DNA of 64,000 nt from CAVPOO01 sp963707015 (GTDB taxonomy: Bacteria; Pseudomonadota; Gammaproteobacteria; Thiohalobacterales; Thiohalobacteraceae), in NCBI GenBank assembly GCA_963707015.1, contig CAVPOO010000013.1, positions 1 through 64,000 of the forward strand, in the 5' to 3' direction. A model generated the notes under the pieces. The model had not been told where the DNA came from. It worked only from the letters and a program-made list of their open reading frames with translations, and did no database searches. Positions 20,042 through 29,171 of the stretch are shown here, one piece after another. Made by a program: the position numbers and the translations under genes. Within the stretch, counting starts at the first letter, position 1; the number at the start of each line of letters is the position of its first letter.

Positions 20042-20058
20042 CGTGAGACGAGCTCACG
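20042..20058. other. short inverted repeat CGTGAG-N5-CTCACG
   Basis: A perfect 6-base stem with a 5-base loop lies about 85 bases upstream of the histidine kinase start. It has no T-run, so it is not a typical terminator; it could be an operator or part of a 5' leader. The remaining bases between 19,884 and 20,142 show nothing else. Confidence 0.3.
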
Positions 20059-20142
20059 TCCTGAGCCTCCGTTAAGCATCTGTATTTAGAGCCGATAAGG
20101 CCCTAGGAACAGGCACCCAGAACTACCTGTGGACCAGGACGA

Positions 20143-21999
20143 ATGCGGACGGGGAAGGTATCTGCAGTTTGGAGAAATGAACGGCTCGGGCTGATGATGA
20201 TCGCTGCCTCGCTGGCAGTCATCATGCTGACAGTTGGCCTGTTGTTTTCCTACCAGCAGAAGGCGGACGAGGCGCACATCCGTGAGCAGGGCGTGAGCCT
20301 GGCGCGCGTCTTGTCGCGTATGCCCTTTGCTCAGCTGCTCCCCGCAGCCGGACAGCAGGGCGTACTCTCTCTCCTGCAATACGGTCAGGCTGACCCGGCA
20401 TTTGCGTATCTCCTTATCGTCGACCCGCACGGGACTGCGTTGAACGAAGTCTCATCCCCCGGCGTCATTGCGCCGGGTGTGCCGCTTGCAGCGAACCCAA
20501 CCTCATGGCTGGACGAACGCACGCTGCGTCTCAGCAGTGACGGGCGGGCAGTGCAGGAATTTCACGCGCCCCTGTTCGACCAGGGGCAACTGGCAGGGTA
20601 CCTCCGGCTAGGATATTTCAAGCCAGGGTTTGGGCTGGATGCTGACCAGGTACCTTTCTTTGCCACGCTGGCACTGCCGATTTTCCTGCTCACGCCATTG
20701 TTCTATTTCCTGGTCAGGCGTGAGATTCGGCCACTGCAGACGGTCAACGGCCAGATTGATCAACTCCTCGAAAAGGGAAACTGGCACCGCGTTGAAGTTG
20801 GAGCAACCGGTGAACTGCGGGATTTCATGGACCGCTTCAACCATTTTATCGAAATGGCCCGCAATCGGATCGATGCACTGGAGGCAGACCGGGCGGACCT
20901 CGAGACGTCTACAAAGGTCTTGTCGTACCAGCGCTCGCGCATCGAGTCGGTGGTCCAGTCGATCCCGGATGCCATCTTGATTCTGGATGAGTCCGGCGCG
21001 GTTGGCCTGGCCAATGCGCGGCTGGCGACCCTGCTTGGTGTGGACCCCAGCAGGGTGATCGGCCAAAAGCCAAACGAGTGGTGTGATAACCCGGAGGTGG
21101 TTGCATTCCTTGCCGGCTGCGGCAGCGCCTCCACCCCGGGCTACCGTTCAGACTCGGTGGAATTTTCGCCCGCAGAGGCCCCCGAAAAAACCATCGCCGT
21201 ATCCGCTTACCCGTTGTTTTCACCCAGAGACATGTCACAGATACTCGGTAATCTGGTGGTATTCCGGGACATCACTGCAGAGATACTCGCAAGACGTAGT
21301 AGCGGCGAATTCGTCGCTCACGTCGCGCACGAGTTGAAAAGCCCGCTCAATGTTATCGCAATGTACAGCGAATCGCTGCAGGGGGAGGATGGACAGTCTG
21401 AAGCATTCCGAATCGAGGCAGCCAATGTCGTGCATGACGAGGTTGAACGCCTGTCCATGCTGATCAATAACATCCTGAGCATTACCAAGATTGAGATGGG
21501 GAGTATCAGTATTGAGCGTCACCGGGTCAAGCTTCGCGACCTGCTGGAAGACACTTTCAACGCGGTCTCACGTGGCGGCCGTGGTGATGACCTGAAATTC
21601 ATCATCGATCTGCCCAGGGAGATGAGCCCGGTGGCGGTGGATAAGGACCTTATGCGGATTGCAATTAACAACCTGCTGACGAACGCCATCAAATACAATC
21701 GGCCCGGTGGGACGGTCTCGCTGGTCGCAGAAGAAACCGGCGGGAAGGTCCGGATCTGCATTCGTGACACCGGTGTCGGGATCGCGCCGGAAGACCAGGA
21801 GAGAATCTTTCAGAAGTTTTTCCGCTCAGAGCAGGAAGAAGTCAGGGCGAAGGCAGGGCACGGGCTGGGGCTGTCCCTGGTGCGCGAAATTGTCCAGTTG
21901 CACCATGGGGCGCTTAGCGTGAGCAGCACGCCAGGGGAAGGCAGCGAATTTACGATCGAATTCGACAAGGAAACAGAGCTGTTGAAGCAGGCGGTGTGA
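20143..21999 (+). CDS. membrane sensor histidine kinase with HAMP-like and PAS domains
   Basis: The 618-residue protein has a TM segment (about 17-37), a periplasmic sensor region (38-175), a second TM segment (178-197), a HAMP-like linker and coiled coil (198-255), a PAS domain (about 262-380, SIPDAILILDESGAVGLANARL), a HisKA domain with HELKSP (phospho-acceptor His near residue 396) and a HATPase domain with NNLLTNAIKYN, DTGVGI and GHGLGLSLV. Its stop lies two bases before the ATG of a response regulator, so the two form a two-component pair. It heads the signalling and pilus-assembly block, and is likely to feed regulation of that machine. Confidence 0.9.
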   Translation: MRTGKVSAVWRNERLGLMMIAASLAVIMLTVGLLFSYQQKADEAHIREQGVSLARVLSRMPFAQLLPAAGQQGVLSLLQYGQADPAFAYLLIVDPHGTALNEVSSPGVIAPGVPLAANPTSWLDERTLRLSSDGRAVQEFHAPLFDQGQLAGYLRLGYFKPGFGLDADQVPFFATLALPIFLLTPLFYFLVRREIRPLQTVNGQIDQLLEKGNWHRVEVGATGELRDFMDRFNHFIEMARNRIDALEADRADLETSTKVLSYQRSRIESVVQSIPDAILILDESGAVGLANARLATLLGVDPSRVIGQKPNEWCDNPEVVAFLAGCGSASTPGYRSDSVEFSPAEAPEKTIAVSAYPLFSPRDMSQILGNLVVFRDITAEILARRSSGEFVAHVAHELKSPLNVIAMYSESLQGEDGQSEAFRIEAANVVHDEVERLSMLINNILSITKIEMGSISIERHRVKLRDLLEDTFNAVSRGGRGDDLKFIIDLPREMSPVAVDKDLMRIAINNLLTNAIKYNRPGGTVSLVAEETGGKVRICIRDTGVGIAPEDQERIFQKFFRSEQEEVRAKAGHGLGLSLVREIVQLHHGALSVSSTPGEGSEFTIEFDKETELLKQAV

Positions 22000-22001
22000 T
22001 C

Positions 22002-22385
22002 ATGAGACGGATTCTGATAGTTGACGATGAACCCCACGTGGTTCGCGTTCTCAAGCTGGCACTCGAGCGGGCCGGCTACGTGGTCGATCAGGCGGGAGAC
22101 GGTAAGGAGGCCCTGGACTACCTGCAGCGCCGTGAGCCGGATGTACTGATAACCGATATCGACATGCCCCGCATGACAGGCAGAGAACTCTGCACGCATA
22201 TTGATAAGGAACTGCCGGACCGCCTGTTCCAGATTTTCATTCTCACATCACGGGCAGAGGTTGAGCATCGCGAGTGGTCGCGTGTGATACCAAATGTCAG
22301 CTTCCTGGAGAAGCCTGTCAGTATACGGAACCTCGTTGCCAGGTTGGACGAGCACTTCGCCAAAGTGCCCATAAGTGAGGCGTAA
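22002..22385 (+). CDS. single-domain response regulator (receiver only)
   Basis: This 127-residue protein is just a CheY-like receiver: acidic pair D8-D9, phospho-acceptor Asp52 in VLITDIDMPRMTG, Thr/Ser in ILTSRAE and the Lys in FLEKPVS near residue 103. No output domain follows. The gene lies two bases behind its likely kinase and 14 bases before a GGDEF-EAL gene, so its output is probably protein-protein contact, perhaps with that downstream protein or with the STAS-fused ATPase. The ATG at 22,002 is preferred to a GTG overlapping the kinase stop. Confidence 0.88.
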   Translation: MRRILIVDDEPHVVRVLKLALERAGYVVDQAGDGKEALDYLQRREPDVLITDIDMPRMTGRELCTHIDKELPDRLFQIFILTSRAEVEHREWSRVIPNVSFLEKPVSIRNLVARLDEHFAKVPISEA

Positions 22386-22399
22386 ACAGGAGTAGTCGC

Positions 22400-24616
22400 A
22401 TGTCCGAGAATGCGCTGAACGCAATCGATTTCGAGAAATATTTCCAGCTCCTGCGCGATCTGTTGCCGGAAGTCAGAGGCATCGCGGTGTTTGCTGCCAA
22501 TGGTCAGTTGCTTGTGAGCACGGACATGCCGCCAGATGCGGTAGACCCAGAGCGCCTGCACTTTTTAGAAGCCGATCAAATGGACGGAGCCCCGGAGCGC
22601 AAGACCTTTTGGTTAGCAGCCATGGGGCCAGGCCAGATCGCTTTCGGGATCGACATCACGACCCGTTTTGAAGAGAGCATCGGATCACTGGTCGTGGTGA
22701 AACAATGTGGGCCGGACGCCGCTGATAGCCGGGTCGACGCGATGACCGCCGATGCCCTCCAGGCCGTCACAGCCTGTATGGAAAAGGAATACGAGCTGAC
22801 GACCGAGCTGAATGCGATGGCAAGCGAACTCGCGGGGCGTTACGAGGAGCTGAACCTCGTCTATGCCACCAAAGATGACATCGCTCAGTTCGAGCATGAA
22901 GCCGATGCCTTGAACCACCTCGTTCAGAACTGCGTTGATTACCTGGATGTAGGGATGGTGATACTGATCTCGTCGGGGCGTAAGCAGTTTTTCTGCGCGA
23001 CAAACCGGCAGGATCCGATTTCCGAGCCCTACGTAGTGGCCCAGCAGTTTGCGGGCGAACTTGCTTCCTGGGTGGAGGCGACCAAGCAGGCTACTGTCAT
23101 TAACGAGTTTACGGACGAGCGGCGCGCCAGTCTCTGCCCTGACGCACCCTTCAAGATCCTGGCCTGTCCGGTGCTCGATGCCGCTGGAGATGTGGTTGCG
23201 GTGCTTATCGGCGTCAACCACATGCACCGCGCCGATTTCTTCAACAGCGACAGAAACCTGCTGGAGGCAATGGCACGCAAGGCTTCGAAGATCTTCCAGG
23301 CCAATTACGATACCCTGACCGGTTTGATACGGCAACGCGGTTTCGAGGCAGCCCTCCAGGACCTGCTCGCCTCTGCACGGGATAAGGGCATCTGCCACTG
23401 TGTCCTCAATATTGACCTCGACCAGCTCAAGGTCGTCAACGACACCTTCGGCAGGGAGGCCGGCGACGCCGTCATCACGCGTGTGGCTGACCTGCTGCGT
23501 CACAGAGTGCGTACAACAGATACTGTCGGTTATCTGGGTGAAGGCAGATACGGGGTTCTCCTGGTGCGCTGCCCGGTCGACCGGGCCCTCCAGGTCGCCG
23601 AGAACCTGCGGCAGGACATCGAAAGGGTCGCGTTCCAGTGGAAGCAACAAGCTGTCCAACTGAGTGCCAGCGTCGGGATGGCGGCGATCGAGCCGCAAAC
23701 AGCAGACATTGAGTCAGTGCTGGAGGCCGCGGAAATCGCGCGCGATGCCGCCAAGGAGTCAGGACGGAATCGTATCCAGCTCTACCGCCACGGAGACACC
23801 GCGCTGGCGAGTCGCAAGGCGCAAATGCAATGGGTGACCCGTATCCAACATGCCTTACGTGACGAGCGTTTCCGAATCTACTGTCAGACGATTCAGCCGA
23901 CTCAGGAGGGATCGGAAGACTATCATTTTGAGATCCTGCTGAGACTCATCGATGAAGAGGGGACCATGGTCAGCCCGATGACGTTCCTCCCGGCTGCCGA
24001 GCGCTTCCAGCTCATGCCGGTTATCGATCGGTGGGTCATCAAGCATACCCTTGAGCTGCTCTCTAAGCAGAATCTGGCCCAGAGACAAGGCGAGGGCGTC
24101 GTATCTATCAATGTGTCCGGCCAGTCTCTTACCGACGAGCTCCTCGCGAACTACGTCAGCGAGCAAGTCCTGAAGAACAATATATCACCCGACTGTATCT
24201 GCTTTGAGATTACGGAAACCGCGGCGATCGCAAACCTGGAAGCTGCACACAGGGTCATGTCGGCACTCAGGTCGGAGGGCTGTCGCTTTTCGCTTGACGA
24301 CTTCGGGACCGGTCTGAGCTCCTTTGCATATCTCAAATCCATGCCGGTTGACTATCTGAAGATCGACGGTTCGTTCGTCAGACAAATCGTCGAGGATCCC
24401 GTGTCCGATACGATGGTCTCGTCAATCAATCAGATCGGACATGTCATGGGGTTGAAGACCGTTGCAGAGTTTGTCGAAAACGAGGCCATCAGAGAGCGTC
24501 TTGAAGTGCTCGGTCTGGACTATCTGCAGGGGTATGGAATCCACGTGCCGGAACCACTCGAAGACTATCTTGCCGGTCTCGGGCAGCCACGCCAGGCCAG
24601 GGTCGGGCAGCCGTAA
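22400..24616 (+). CDS. GGDEF-EAL protein with degenerate GGDEF and probable active EAL domain
   Basis: The 738-residue cytoplasmic protein has an N-terminal sensor-like part (residues 1-120), a GAF-like region (about 150-295), a GGDEF domain (about 300-455) and an EAL domain (about 470-730). The GGDEF motif is changed to YLGEGRYGVLL, so cyclase activity is unlikely. The EAL domain keeps ExLxR as EILLR, NVSGQSL, EITETAAI, DDFGTGLSS, YLKIDGSFV and the late Glu and Gln (AEFVENE, QGYGIHVPEP). It therefore probably hydrolyses cyclic-di-GMP or senses it. A good ribosome site AGGAG lies at 22,388. It is co-oriented with the kinase pair and the assembly ATPase. Confidence 0.88.
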   Translation: MSENALNAIDFEKYFQLLRDLLPEVRGIAVFAANGQLLVSTDMPPDAVDPERLHFLEADQMDGAPERKTFWLAAMGPGQIAFGIDITTRFEESIGSLVVVKQCGPDAADSRVDAMTADALQAVTACMEKEYELTTELNAMASELAGRYEELNLVYATKDDIAQFEHEADALNHLVQNCVDYLDVGMVILISSGRKQFFCATNRQDPISEPYVVAQQFAGELASWVEATKQATVINEFTDERRASLCPDAPFKILACPVLDAAGDVVAVLIGVNHMHRADFFNSDRNLLEAMARKASKIFQANYDTLTGLIRQRGFEAALQDLLASARDKGICHCVLNIDLDQLKVVNDTFGREAGDAVITRVADLLRHRVRTTDTVGYLGEGRYGVLLVRCPVDRALQVAENLRQDIERVAFQWKQQAVQLSASVGMAAIEPQTADIESVLEAAEIARDAAKESGRNRIQLYRHGDTALASRKAQMQWVTRIQHALRDERFRIYCQTIQPTQEGSEDYHFEILLRLIDEEGTMVSPMTFLPAAERFQLMPVIDRWVIKHTLELLSKQNLAQRQGEGVVSINVSGQSLTDELLANYVSEQVLKNNISPDCICFEITETAAIANLEAAHRVMSALRSEGCRFSLDDFGTGLSSFAYLKSMPVDYLKIDGSFVRQIVEDPVSDTMVSSINQIGHVMGLKTVAEFVENEAIRERLEVLGLDYLQGYGIHVPEPLEDYLAGLGQPRQARVGQP

Positions 24617-24682
24617 ATGTGGCCGGCCCCGCAGTGTGACGCAAACGTCTCCGCCAGACACGTATAGGCAACAGTTCAGGAC

Positions 24683-26728
24683 ATGAGCGCGACGGAAGAA
24701 TTCCTGGCATCGCAGATTCTGCGCACGCGCATCGGCGTGATCACGCGTCTGGCACCCCGCACGTCGCTGGTCGACGAGTCGGCGCTAAAGGATCTCCGAG
24801 ACGCTGCAGAGCACTGCGTAGCGCACCGGGAAACCCAGCTCGTGCTGGACCTTGCCACCGTCCAGGTTCTGAACAGTGCCGCACTGGATGCCATGATCGA
24901 CATCCAGGAACGCCTGGTCAGGCATGGTGGCTGGCTGAAGGTCGTCAATGTCACGCCCATCGTGACGGACATATTCCACCTCACGGACTTCTCCCGGTAC
25001 GTGACCAATATGGATGCTGACCGAAGGGATCTTCGAAGCGTCGCCAGCAAATCCCAGCGGCTCGGCGACATTTTAGTGGCCCGGGGGCTGCTCACGGAGG
25101 AACGTGTCGCCGAGACGATAGCCCTGCAGAAGAAGACGGCGAAGCGGATGGGTCAGATCATTGTCGAAAATGGCTGGGTCTCCGAACAGGACGTGCTGTT
25201 GGCACTTGGCGAGCAGCTTGCAATCCCGTTCGTGCGAGTGCGCGCGGGGGTCTACGATCCCGGGATGGTTGCTCTGCTGGACAGGGAAGCGGCCCGGCGG
25301 CTGCGCGTGCTGCCACTGCAGCGGGTCCGCGGCGTGTTGTTCCTGGCGACTGCCGACCCCCAGGCAATGCCGGCGTTTGATGAAGTGGAGGAGCGCACCG
25401 GGTGCCGCGTTCGCCCCGTGCTCGCGCGACGTGAGGAAATCCTCAACGCCATCAATGATGCCTATGCCGGCAATGACGACACGATCCAGCTCCTGACTGA
25501 CGTCGAAGATGACTTCGAAGTCATTGAAAACCTCGCGCCGGATGATTATGCGGCGATCGATGAAATGGCGGAGGGCAGCCCCGTCATCAATCTCGTCAAC
25601 TCGGTAGTGCAGCGCGCGGTACGCGATGGTGCCAGCGACATTCACGTCGAACCCGGCCGTAACAAGGCGCGGATCCGTTTCCGTATCGACGGCCTGCTCT
25701 ACGAGGTGACGACCCTGAAACTGGAGCTGCATCCGGCAGTTGTGTCCCGCTTGAAAGTGATGGCAAACCTGGATATCGCCGAGCGGCGGCACCCGCAGGA
25801 CGGGCGCATACAGGTGCATACCCAGGGGCGCTCAGTGGATCTGCGCTTCAGTTCTTTGCCGGGTCTGTTTGGCGAGAAAGTTGTCTTGCGCGTGCTGGAC
25901 AAGAATCAGTCACTGCTCGACCTGAACAGGCTGGGTATGAGTGAACGCAACCTCAAGTCGTTCAAGGGTCTCCTCGAACAGAGTCATGGTTTGATACTTG
26001 TGACCGGCCCCACCGGCAGCGGCAAGACCACCTCGCTCTATGCGGCGCTGAATTATCTCAACAGTATCGAAAAGAACATCGTGACCATTGAGGACCCGGT
26101 GGAATACCAGCTCGATATCATCAACCAGAATGAGGTGCACGACAACATCGGGCTGACGTTTTCGCAGATCCTGAAACATACGCTGCGCCAGGATCCCGAC
26201 ATCGTGATGGTCGGGGAGATCCGCGATCGGGAGACTGCGGAGATCGCAGTACAGGCGGCGCTGACAGGGCATCTGGTCCTGTCCACCCTGCACACCAACC
26301 ATGCCGTGGGTGCGATTACGCGCATGATCGACATGGGGGTGGAGCCCTATCTTCTGTCATCGGCATTGATCGGCGTCGTGGCACAGCGGCTCGTCCGTAC
26401 CGTGTGTCCGACGTGCAAGACCAGGTTCCTCGCGCCGCCCGAAGTGACCCAGCGGTATGGCTGGGAAAACGAAGGCCAGGTCCACCTGGTACGCGGTCGC
26501 GGCTGCCCCGAATGCTACGACTCCGGGTACCGGGGGCGGATCGGCATTCACGAGGTGCTGCAAGCCGACGAAGAACTGCAGCGGCTCGTGACCTCCAACC
26601 CGGGTCGTGAAGAGCTCACGCAGTACCTGAAGGACCGAGACATCGGCACGCTGTTCCATGATGGTCTCGACCATGTTCGCCGAGGCGAGACGACCATCGA
26701 GGAAATCTCGCGCGTCATTAACGTTTGA
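24683..26728 (+). CDS. STAS domain fused to a GspE/PilB/MshE-type assembly ATPase
   Basis: Residues 1-115 form a STAS-like domain (ETQLVLDLATVQVLNSAALD, LVRHGGWLKVVNVTP), as in anti-sigma factor antagonists. Residues about 125-270 match the N-terminal GspE domain (RLGDILVARGLL, RMGQIIVENGWVSEQDV). Residues about 285-680 are the ATPase core: DIHVEPG, Walker A GPTGSGKT near residue 445, Walker B DPDIVMVGEIRDRETAE, TGHLVLSTLHTN and a CPTC...CPEC zinc site. Such ATPases power pilus or pseudopilus assembly, and MshE-type N-domains bind cyclic-di-GMP. The STAS part is not usual and suggests control by a phospho-switch partner. GspF follows 11 bases later. Confidence 0.9.
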   Translation: MSATEEFLASQILRTRIGVITRLAPRTSLVDESALKDLRDAAEHCVAHRETQLVLDLATVQVLNSAALDAMIDIQERLVRHGGWLKVVNVTPIVTDIFHLTDFSRYVTNMDADRRDLRSVASKSQRLGDILVARGLLTEERVAETIALQKKTAKRMGQIIVENGWVSEQDVLLALGEQLAIPFVRVRAGVYDPGMVALLDREAARRLRVLPLQRVRGVLFLATADPQAMPAFDEVEERTGCRVRPVLARREEILNAINDAYAGNDDTIQLLTDVEDDFEVIENLAPDDYAAIDEMAEGSPVINLVNSVVQRAVRDGASDIHVEPGRNKARIRFRIDGLLYEVTTLKLELHPAVVSRLKVMANLDIAERRHPQDGRIQVHTQGRSVDLRFSSLPGLFGEKVVLRVLDKNQSLLDLNRLGMSERNLKSFKGLLEQSHGLILVTGPTGSGKTTSLYAALNYLNSIEKNIVTIEDPVEYQLDIINQNEVHDNIGLTFSQILKHTLRQDPDIVMVGEIRDRETAEIAVQAALTGHLVLSTLHTNHAVGAITRMIDMGVEPYLLSSALIGVVAQRLVRTVCPTCKTRFLAPPEVTQRYGWENEGQVHLVRGRGCPECYDSGYRGRIGIHEVLQADEELQRLVTSNPGREELTQYLKDRDIGTLFHDGLDHVRRGETTIEEISRVINV

Positions 26729-26739
26729 GTGGCTGACTT

Positions 26740-27864
26740 ATGCCCATCGAAATTTCCGAGACCCGGCTTGAGAAGCCCGCCCATAAAGCCGGCGCGCTGT
26801 TGGACCGGCTTGCGACGCTGCGTGCCGGGAAACTCGGGGCGCAGGACCGGATGTTCTTCACCGAGCAGTTGTCCCTGCTGCTGGAGACTGGCACCCCGCT
26901 GCACGCCGCCTTGCAGGCGCTGAAGCAACAGATCCGTAATCCCGCCATGCTGGGTCTGATCGACGGCATGCTGGACAGGATTTCGGAAGGTAAGGCGTTT
27001 TCGGTGGCGCTCGCTCAGTATCCCGAGCTGTTTCCCGCGACCTATGTCAACCTTGTTCAGGCGGCTGAGGCCGGGGGGTTCCTGGACAAGGTGCTGCTCG
27101 AATTGCTGAAGATGGATGAGAAGCGTGACGAGCTGCGGCGTACCATTGTGTCCGCGCTGTCCTACCCGATTTTTCTGATCCTGTTTTCGCTCGGCGTGGT
27201 GCTGTTTGTGCTGGTGGTGGTATTCCCCAAGTTCGCGGATATGTTTTCCGCCATCCGGGATCAGCTTCCCGCCACCACGCTGTTTCTCATGGCGGCCAGC
27301 GACATCCTCAGACAACACTGGCCGTTGCTGCTGGCTGGCCTGCTGGCTGGATCAGCCGCCTTGGCTTACTGGCTCAGAACGCCGTCGGGGGCCGATGTGC
27401 TCGATCGATTCAAGATGCGGGTATTTTATTTTCGCGAGATCTTTATTCAGATCTATCTGGTCCAGTCGCTGCGCGTCATCGGTCTGTCGCTGGCCAACGG
27501 GGTGAGCGTGATGGACGCGCTCGCATCCTGTCGTGAGGTAGTGCCGAACCGGGTATTCCGGCGGTTTATTTTGGGCATCGAGGAGCGGGTGCGCGAGGGC
27601 GCCGGATTTGCCGTATCTTTCCAGCAGGCGGACTTCATTCCCCCCACGGTGCGGCAGATGGTCACAACGGGCGAGGCGACGGGCAGTCTGCCGCGGGTCT
27701 TGAGCCGCATCGCCGATCACTACGAACGTGAACTGGGCAAGCGCCTGGCGACCTTCTCACGGCTGGTCGAGCCGGTGATGCTGCTGGTGATGGGGGGGGT
27801 CGTGGGACTGATCGTAAGCTCACTGATTTTGCCCATCTTCAAGCTGTCGCGGGCGGTGGGGTAG
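26740..27864 (+). CDS. GspF/PilC/MshG-type inner-membrane platform protein
   Basis: The 374-residue protein has two T2SF domains. The first begins FFTEQLSLLLETGTPLHAAL and continues to YVNLVQAAEAGGFLD; the second repeats the plan with FLRVIGL-like QSLRVIGLSLANGVSVMDAL and QMVTTGEATGSLPRVL. TM segments lie near residues 135-165, 185-210 and at the C-terminus (PVMLLVMGGVVGLIVSSLIL). It is the membrane anchor that the assembly ATPase drives. The gene lies directly after the ATPase gene, and a non-coding repeat region follows. Confidence 0.92.
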   Translation: MPIEISETRLEKPAHKAGALLDRLATLRAGKLGAQDRMFFTEQLSLLLETGTPLHAALQALKQQIRNPAMLGLIDGMLDRISEGKAFSVALAQYPELFPATYVNLVQAAEAGGFLDKVLLELLKMDEKRDELRRTIVSALSYPIFLILFSLGVVLFVLVVVFPKFADMFSAIRDQLPATTLFLMAASDILRQHWPLLLAGLLAGSAALAYWLRTPSGADVLDRFKMRVFYFREIFIQIYLVQSLRVIGLSLANGVSVMDALASCREVVPNRVFRRFILGIEERVREGAGFAVSFQQADFIPPTVRQMVTTGEATGSLPRVLSRIADHYERELGKRLATFSRLVEPVMLLVMGGVVGLIVSSLILPIFKLSRAVG

Positions 27865-27931
27865 GGGGCGGTGGGGTAGGGGGCGGGGGGTGCCAGGTGT
27901 CAGTTTTCCGCCAAGCGGGAAGCCGTATGTT

Positions 27932-27960
27932 AGAAGACAGAACCCAGAATACAGAATACA
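27932..27960 (+). repeat. short AGAAGACAGA/CAGAATACAGAA tract
   Basis: About 30 bases of AGAAGACAGAACCCAGAATA type sequence; the same purine-rich words form long tracts at 42,790-42,966 and 47,212-47,340. The G-rich stretch 27,865-27,900 before it is a separate low-complexity run just after the GspF stop. Confidence 0.75.
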
Positions 27961-27968
27961 GGGGGGCA

Positions 27969-28143
27969 GGGTGCGCCTCGTGCACCGATAGCGTCGTTTA
28001 GATTAAGACCTGGTTGTTGGCCACGGAACCCACGGAATCCACGGAAAAATTATTAATTGTTCTTTCTTTGGGTTCCGTGGCTAATATATTCGGATGAGTG
28101 TTGCCGTACGGTTTCAACGACCCATAGATTCTGTTGAAGAGGC
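27969..28143 (+). repeat. dispersed repeat A, copy 1 (about 175 bases)
   Basis: This block matches 42,974-43,148 over its length with scattered changes: both begin GGGTG(C/T)GCCTCG, share TTTAGAT-AAGACCTGGT and end GACCCA-AGATTCTG followed by AAGAGGC. It contains an internal palindrome of GGCCACGGAA and TTCCGTGG arms. It is non-coding and lies downstream of the GspF gene, after a short AGACAG tract, the same arrangement as copy 2. Confidence 0.85.
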
Positions 28144-28170
28144 AAGAATTTAGCAGATATCGAGCGCACC

Positions 28171-28817
28171 TTACACCGCCTTACGTCTTCTTGCGATCCC
28201 AATTAACCCGATCAGGCCAGAGCCGAACAGGTAGGCTGCGGCAGGGAGGGGATCACCGACGAAAACTGCAAATTGTCAATGAATACCCCTGAGCCAGCAG
28301 TCATCTGAATCTCATCGAAGGCAATCCCTTCGAATCCGAAATAGCCACTATCCGACGCAGTGCCAAAAAAGAACGAGAAAGACTCAACGGGAGTTCCGTT
28401 GAGTAACGCGGTGAGCGTTTGATTGCCGCTGCCTGCTGTAAGTGTAAAAGCTGCTTCCGAGAGGGTTGTGTTAAATGTGACTGACCAATCAGTGAACTGA
28501 TCGGCGTCGTCAGTGAGATTTCCAAGAAACGGGGCTGTCCCGTCGGGGGCCCAAGGCCCTGCAAACAATGAAGGATCGTAATTAAGTCCAGAAAACGTAA
28601 CCCCAAATCCGTTGTATTCTATTGTTAACGGAGAATTCTCCGGGAGCACTATTTCGTCAAACGTCAGGAGAGTATCGGGAGAAGCAAGTCCGGTACTGCT
28701 GCTTTGTATCGATGCTGCCCATGCTTGCGGTGACAGGGCTAGTGCGGCACTAATCAGAAATCCATAACCGATCAAATTGACGCGAGCGAAAGTCTCGCCT
28801 GTGAGACGTATTTTCAT
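28171..28817 (-). CDS. secreted protein with frameshifted VPLPA/PEP-CTERM sorting signal
   Basis: From the ATG at 28,817, after a strong GGAGGAG site, the frame encodes a signal peptide (residues 1-34, ending LSPQAWAA) and a beta-rich body of about 160 residues with no enzyme motif. It ends early at 28,212. In the next frame, 28,171-28,255 encodes LPAAAYLFGSGLIGL followed by a basic RRRK tail, the PEP-CTERM/VPLPA-type membrane anchor that exosortase-like enzymes recognise. A one-base change in a C-rich run near 28,245 would join them as VIP-LPAAAYLF. So the intact gene is an exported, sorted surface protein; as read it lacks its anchor. Confidence 0.7.
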
Positions 28818-28868
28818 TGTTTCTCCTCCAATGGCAAGGCTGAATTCTTGGGGTGTTACCTGCCTTAT

Positions 28869-28886
28869 ATTTTCTCCGGCGAAAAT
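28869..28886. promoter_or_regulatory. inverted repeat ATTTTC-N6-GAAAAT in divergent promoter region
   Basis: This perfect 6-base inverted repeat lies about 50 bases upstream of the sorted surface-protein gene and about 290 bases upstream of the pilin operon. A second one, TGGCA-N8-TGCCA, is at 28,927-28,944. Their placement between divergent units suggests regulator sites, but no regulator can be named. Confidence 0.35.
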
Positions 28887-29171
28887 ACCGCATTCCTCCG
28901 TGACCTGCAACTCAGCCTTCAGGACCTGGCAGGAAGGGGTGCCAAGTCATGCCGGGTATATAAAAGAGATTCCAATATACTGATGAACTTCGCTGCCCCC
29001 GAGGCGCGGTGCGCGTGTCGGGCACCGGTCAGGTTGCAGGTCCGAACAACGCGGGCCGGCGTCCATGGGCCGGTCAATGCTCCCCAAGTACCTAAAGGGA
29101 AGAAAGCGCATGCCGATAAGTGCATCACAGTTCGGACCATTGCTTTATACAATCACAGGAAAGGTTGAGCC

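Noticed and set aside
28927..28944. Sigma-54-like TGGCA...TGCCA near the pilin and surface protein genes
   Set aside because: The GG-to-GC distance is 11, not the required 10 bases, on both strands; I keep only the plain inverted repeat.
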